Positions 60,363-64,000 of a stretch of DNA of 64,000 nt are shown piece by piece. Every line of letters starts with the position of its first letter. The stretch's first letter is position 1. This stretch comes from Paraburkholderia sabiae. GTDB taxonomy: Bacteria > Pseudomonadota > Gammaproteobacteria > Burkholderiales > Burkholderiaceae. A program made the translations under genes and the position numbers. The stretch covers positions 2,790,001-2,854,000 of the forward strand of contig NZ_CP125295.1 in NCBI RefSeq assembly GCF_030412785.1, read 5' to 3'. The notes under the pieces were generated by a model. The model searched no databases and had not been told where the DNA came from. It was given only the letters and a program-made list of their open reading frames with translations.

Positions 60363-61022
60363 TCAATGCCCAAGAGGAGGAAAGCGCTTTTCGAGCAGTC
60401 GCACAGCGGCCACGGCGATCAGGCTGATACACAGAAACAGCACGCCGACGAGCGTCATCGGTTCAAGGTAGCGGTAGTCCGTATTCGCGATGATCTTCGC
60501 TTCGTTCATCAGTTCGAGCACGGTAATCGCGGACAGCAGCGGCGTTTCCTTGAACATCGAAATCAGATAGTTCGCGAGCGCGGGCAGCATCGGCGGCACG
60601 GCTTCGGGCAGGATGATGTGCTGCCACGTTTGCGCCGGATTCAGATTGCACGCTTTCGCCGCTTCCCATTGCCCGCGCGGCACGTTCTCGATACCGCTTC
60701 GATAGACTTCCGCCGCATACGTCCCATAGTGCAGGCCAAGCGCGAGCACGCCGGCCGCAAGCGCGGGCATCTTTATGCCGATGTCCGGCAACACGTAAAA
60801 CACGAAGTACAGTTGCACGAGCAAAGGCGTGCCGCGAATGAAGCTCACTACGGCTGTCGTGGTATTCGCAACCGCGCGATTCGGCGACAGGCGCAGAATC
60901 GCGAACACCATGCCGACCACAGCCGCGACGACCGCGCCGAGCACCGTGGCGAGCACCGTGATCTCCAGCCCTTGCAGCAGGATCGGCAAGATCTGGCGCG
61001 CGAAACTCCAGTCCCATTCCAT
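60363..61022 (-). CDS. ehuD: Ectoine ABC importer permease EhuD
   Basis: A 219-residue permease of the polar amino-acid (HisMQ) family with five helices and the EAA loop (AKACNLNPAQTWQHIILPEAVPPMLPALANY in parts). The initial segment (MEWDWSFARQILPILLQGLEITVLAT) matches EhuD well. GAGGAG is eight bases before the ATG, in the four-base gap after ehuC. With EhuC it forms the channel for ectoine or 5-hydroxyectoine. Confidence 0.9.
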   Translation of the reverse strand: MEWDWSFARQILPILLQGLEITVLATVLGAVVAAVVGMVFAILRLSPNRAVANTTTAVVSFIRGTPLLVQLYFVFYVLPDIGIKMPALAAGVLALGLHYGTYAAEVYRSGIENVPRGQWEAAKACNLNPAQTWQHIILPEAVPPMLPALANYLISMFKETPLLSAITVLELMNEAKIIANTDYRYLEPMTLVGVLFLCISLIAVAAVRLLEKRFPPLGH

Positions 61023-61026
61023 GCGC

Positions 61027-61686
61027 TTATCTCCTCATTCCATCAAGACCGAAGCTCATCCGGCGTTCGAGCTTGCGCATGCCGAATGCGATCAGACACG
61101 CCATCGCGAAGTAAAGCGCGAGTATCGTCGCGAACGGGATCAACGTATTACCAGTCTGCGAGCGCACGACCTGCGCCTGGAACGTCATGTCTCCAAGCGA
61201 AATCAGCGAAACGACGGCCGTGCCTTTGAGCAATTCGATTGCGTTATTACCGAAGGTGGGCAGCATCAACGGCAACGCCTGCGGCAGGATCACGTGACGC
61301 ATGCGCTGATAGCGCGTCAGATTCAACGCGATGCAGGCGTTCTTCTGCTCCTGGCCAATCGCGACAACCGCGCCGCGCACCACTTCCGCGCCATATGCGC
61401 CGACGTTCAGGCCGAGCGCGAGAATGCCGGCCTGCAGCGGAGTCAACGTCAACCCCGCCATCGGCAGGACGAAGTACGCCCAGAACAGCTGGACGAATAC
61501 GGACGTACCGCGGAAAAACTCGATGTACGCAGTGGCCAGCGAGCGCACCGCGACGAACCGCGACAATCGGCCGAGCCCTGCGACGAAGGCCATGACGAGC
61601 GCGAGCACCGTGCCCATCACCGTCAGTTCGACGGTGGCTTCGGCGCCTTTCAGAATGAGCAGAAGATAGCCGGACCAGACACTCAT
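61027..61686 (-). CDS. ehuC: Ectoine ABC importer permease EhuC
   Basis: A 219-residue permease paired with EhuD. The start (MSVWSGYLLLILKGAEATVELTVMG) and the EAA loop (CIALNLTRYQRMRHVILPQALPLMLPTFGN in parts) are those of EhuC/HisQ-type proteins. It lies 74 bp after ehuB and four bases ahead of ehuD. It is expected to act in the inner membrane with EhuA as ATPase. Confidence 0.9.
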   Translation of the reverse strand: MSVWSGYLLLILKGAEATVELTVMGTVLALVMAFVAGLGRLSRFVAVRSLATAYIEFFRGTSVFVQLFWAYFVLPMAGLTLTPLQAGILALGLNVGAYGAEVVRGAVVAIGQEQKNACIALNLTRYQRMRHVILPQALPLMLPTFGNNAIELLKGTAVVSLISLGDMTFQAQVVRSQTGNTLIPFATILALYFAMACLIAFGMRKLERRMSFGLDGMRR

Positions 61687-61760
61687 AAACGGACCTCGCA
61701 GTACTTCAGGCTGGCCGCCGGACGTGCATACGGTTGCATATCAGGCGGCCCCGAATGGCT

Positions 61761-62600
61761 TCAGTTCGATCCGGCGCACAGCTTCTCGCGGCTCGTCGAC
61801 ATCGCCGCTTTCGCGGAGAACCCATAAGGCTCGACGATCTTCGCGAATTCGCCGGATTCCTTCATCTTCTTCAACTCGACGTCGAATGCATCGCGCAGTG
61901 CGGTGTCCTGTTTGCGGAACGCGACGCCATCGCATTGCACGGGCGTGCCCTGCACGGGTGCGATCGATTCCAGGTTGGGGTCTTTCGCCTTCGAGAGCAG
62001 ATCGCTGATCGACAGCAGCGGCAATGCAAATGCGTCGATGCGGCCGTCCTGAAGCATCTTCAGTCCGCTCTGTCCGTCCGGCACAATGACTACGCGATCG
62101 GTCGGAATATGTGCGGCGGTCGCGAGCTTCTGCTCGGTGGTGCCGCCTTCCACGCCGATCACCGCCTTAGGATCTTTGGCGATTTCCTCGTACGTCTTGA
62201 TGCTCTTCGTGTTGCCCTTCTTCACCGCGAATGCCTCGACGGCACACAGCACCGGCTGGGAATATGCAACGGCCGCGCAGCGTTGCGGCGTCATGAACAG
62301 GCCCGCCGCGATCGCGTCATGCCGGCCCACTGCGAGGCCGGGAATCATCGCGCCGTACTCGGAGACCGACGCAACGATGTCATTGACGCCGAGCTTCTTG
62401 AACACCGCGCGCGCCACATCGGGTGCCGCGCCCGTCACCTTGCCGTCCGCGCCGACTGCGGTGAACGGCGGCTCGTTCGCGATCGCAATGCGCGCGAAGC
62501 CCTGCTCCTTCAGTTGCGTCAGCTTGTCCTCTGCGGAGGCAACGCCGCTCAGCGTCAGCAGCGACAGGGTTCCCGTGATCAGAATGGCCTTCAGTTTCAT
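61761..62600 (-). CDS. ehuB: Ectoine/hydroxyectoine-binding protein EhuB
   Basis: A 279-residue periplasmic binding protein with a Sec signal peptide (about 1-23). The EhuB signatures are clear: QLKEQGFARIAIANEPPFTAV, GAAPDVARAVFKKLGV, SEYGAMIPGLAVGRHDAIAAGLFMTPQRCAAVAYSQPVLC in parts, and EAFAVKKGN. The ATG at 62598-62600 follows GAGGAG by eight bases; frames extending upstream are not conserved. It is the second gene of the operon. Confidence 0.9.
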   Translation of the reverse strand: MKLKAILITGTLSLLTLSGVASAEDKLTQLKEQGFARIAIANEPPFTAVGADGKVTGAAPDVARAVFKKLGVNDIVASVSEYGAMIPGLAVGRHDAIAAGLFMTPQRCAAVAYSQPVLCAVEAFAVKKGNTKSIKTYEEIAKDPKAVIGVEGGTTEQKLATAAHIPTDRVVIVPDGQSGLKMLQDGRIDAFALPLLSISDLLSKAKDPNLESIAPVQGTPVQCDGVAFRKQDTALRDAFDVELKKMKESGEFAKIVEPYGFSAKAAMSTSREKLCAGSN

Positions 62601-62664
62601 ATTTTTGGCTCCTCGAGCGTGGTGGTATGCAACGGCGTGTGTGTTCAGTAACGGAAAAAACTGT

Positions 62665-63567
62665 TCAGAGCCTGTGACCTGCCGCGATGATCTTGCGCAG
62701 AAACGCCTTCGTGCGTTCATGCTCCGGATGACTGAATATGTCCTCGGGCTTGCCTTCTTCGACGATCCGGCCACGGTCGAAGAACAGCACGCGATCGGCG
62801 AAGTCGTGCGCGAAGCCCATTTCGTGCGTGACGAGCAACATCGTCATGTCGGTCTCTTTCGCGAGACGTTGCATCACGTTCAGCACTTCTTCGACGAGTT
62901 CCGGGTCGAGTGCCGACGTCACTTCATCGAACAGCATGATTCGCGGTGCAAGCGCGAGCGCACGCGCAATCGCCACGCGCTGCTTCTGGCCGCCCGACAG
63001 CTGCGCGGGCCGGCTCTTCGCCTTGTCGGCCATGCCGACCATGTCGAGCAGTTCCATCGCGCGCTTCTCTGCCGATTCGCGGCTCTCGCCTTTGGTCAGA
63101 ATCGGCGCGAGCGTGATGTTCTCGAGCACGCTCTTGTGCGGAAACAGATTGAAGTGCTGAAACACCATGCCGACTTTCGAGCGCATCTTCTGCAGATGCC
63201 GCTCGTTTGCGGGCACCATACGGCCGCCCTGCTGCATATGAAAGAGTTGTTCGCCATCGATTTCGACGTGACCGCCGTTGATCGATTCGAGCGTCATCAG
63301 AATGCGCAGGATCGTGGTCTTGCCCGAACCCGATGGACCGATCAATGCGAGTTTTTCGCCGGGCATGACATCGAGCGACAACTCGTCGAGCACGGTCAGC
63401 GCGCCATAGCGCTTCGTCACGCGATCGATCCTGATCAGGGGCTTGTTCTTTTGGGCTTCGACACGCGCTTCGGCAGCGTGATTACGTGCAACTCGTGAGT
63501 CAGGCGGGAAATCCGCCGGGGCAATATCTGAAACGCTTGGCATGTCGGCGACTCGCGCGGTTGTCAT
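62665..63567 (-). CDS. ehuA: Ectoine ABC importer ATP-binding protein EhuA
   Basis: A 300-residue ATPase with Walker A (GPSGSGKTT), signature [17 protein letters not shown] and Walker B ([15 protein letters not shown]). The insertion [27 protein letters not shown], in parts, is typical of EhuA. About 40 extra residues precede the conserved start ([12 protein letters not shown] near residue 44), so a later start is possible. It is first in the operon and divergent from a gene that begins at the window edge. Confidence 0.9.
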   Translation of the reverse strand: MTTARVADMPSVSDIAPADFPPDSRVARNHAAEARVEAQKNKPLIRIDRVTKRYGALTVLDELSLDVMPGEKLALIGPSGSGKTTILRILMTLESINGGHVEIDGEQLFHMQQGGRMVPANERHLQKMRSKVGMVFQHFNLFPHKSVLENITLAPILTKGESRESAEKRAMELLDMVGMADKAKSRPAQLSGGQKQRVAIARALALAPRIMLFDEVTSALDPELVEEVLNVMQRLAKETDMTMLLVTHEMGFAHDFADRVLFFDRGRIVEEGKPEDIFSHPEHERTKAFLRKIIAAGHRL

Positions 63568-63989
63568 CTCGATTCGATCCCGTTTGTCATGCTGGGCTTG
63601 ATGGAACGTGGGGCATTGGCATCGGCGCGCAGTACTGATGCCGGCTTGCCCGTTCCGCTATGCAAATCAGAATACAAAGCCATATTCACGATCCGATTGC
63701 TCTAGAACAATTCTTTTTCCAACGCTGCAACAGCGCGCCTCGCAATGCCGCGCCACGCGGCTCTCCATGCATCGAATGGGTGTACCTACCCAGGGCCAAT
63801 ACCTGGACAATCGGAACAGATGTCGAGTGCTTTACATGCGGGTATCGAAGATTGAACTAGCACATTCGAAGCGGCTTTTTCGCCGCATTAGACTGCGCGC
63901 AGAAATACCCAGAGGCGCTTTGTCACGCGTAGGAGAACACGCATGAGGCGTCACTTCTAGAACCGACCTCACGCAAGAGAGAGGGGAAC
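63568..63989. other. 422-bp divergent gap upstream of ehuA
   Basis: It holds the ehuA promoter and that of the gene entering at the right edge. Composition is lower in GC than the genes around it. I see no clear gene or palindrome; a short frame from 63608 has poor codon bias and no ribosome site. Confidence 0.4.
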
Positions 63990-64000
63990 ATGTCAGAGAC
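63990..64000 (+). CDS. Start of a gene cut by the window edge
   Basis: ATG at 63990 follows GAGAGGGG closely and reads MSE before the window ends. It could be the first codons of a gene divergent from ehuA. Too little is present to name it. Confidence 0.35.

Noticed and set aside
1..64000. tRNA genes, CRISPR arrays and prophage genes
   Set aside because: I saw no cloverleaf, no spacer-repeat array and no integrase, capsid or tail protein. The HigB-like toxin family is phage-related by name only.

Overview
The window is GC-rich, gene-dense chromosomal DNA of a betaproteobacterium, most likely Paraburkholderia or Caballeronia (Burkholderiaceae). The evidence is strong G/C bias at third codon positions, the density of LysR, GntR, AcoR and GlxA regulators and of ABC and MFS importers, and gene sets familiar from that group: CbtBA under a B12 riboswitch, a choline ABC operon with an embedded GlxA regulator, and non-phosphorylative rhamnose catabolism. 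I found no tRNA or rRNA gene, CRISPR array, transposase, integrase or prophage gene. The assignment rests on protein recognition only.

Layout. 1-6.9 kb: an AcoR-type sigma-54 activator, a 2Fe-2S ferredoxin, and a probable basic D-amino-acid module (YheO/DauR-like regulator, ornithine-cyclodeaminase-family reductase, periplasmic binding protein, DadA-like FAD dehydrogenase). 6.9-7.6 kb: a HigBA-like toxin-antitoxin pair behind a perfect 30-bp palindrome. 7.6-15.2 kb: chemoreceptor, AEC exporter with LysR regulator, cobalamin riboswitch with cbtBA, a histidine-phosphatase-family protein, small hypotheticals and a second IF-1 gene. 15.4-19.5 kb: GntR/MFS pair with a twin palindromic operator, and nasTS. 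20.2-24.4 kb: choline ABC operon. 24.8-27.5 kb: sugar-acid dehydratase and DapA-family enzyme. 28.9-40.9 kb: L-rhamnose transport and catabolism in two blocks. 41-48.2 kb: an accessory group with an SGNH hydrolase, an unknown protein, a CHAT protease, a pesticin-like muramidase and a membrane-anchored TIR protein. 48.5-58.1 kb: flavin reductase, diiron protein, amidase, CDP-diacylglycerol diphosphatase, desaturase, M20 amidohydrolase, and a DUF305/beta-propeller pair. 58.1-63.6 kb: ectoine importer ehuABCD with eutA and an MHS-family transporter.

How the genes work together. Most blocks are scavenging modules for plant- or soil-derived solutes, each with its own importer and local regulator. 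The rhamnose block encodes mutarotase, importer, 1-dehydrogenase, lactonase, rhamnonate dehydratase and 2-keto-3-deoxyrhamnonate dehydrogenase; the last hydrolase is not in the window. The ectoine block encodes uptake and eutA but not eutBCDE.

The most unusual features are two nearly identical, about 635-bp nested palindromes (19541-20176 and 36069-36701). Each fills the gap between the stop codons of two convergent genes, and the flanking gene ends lose C at third codon positions. The second is the 41-48 kb CHAT/muramidase/TIR group, in which the TIR protein looks like a one-pass receptor with paired external repeats. Hairpins lie between many convergent gene ends.
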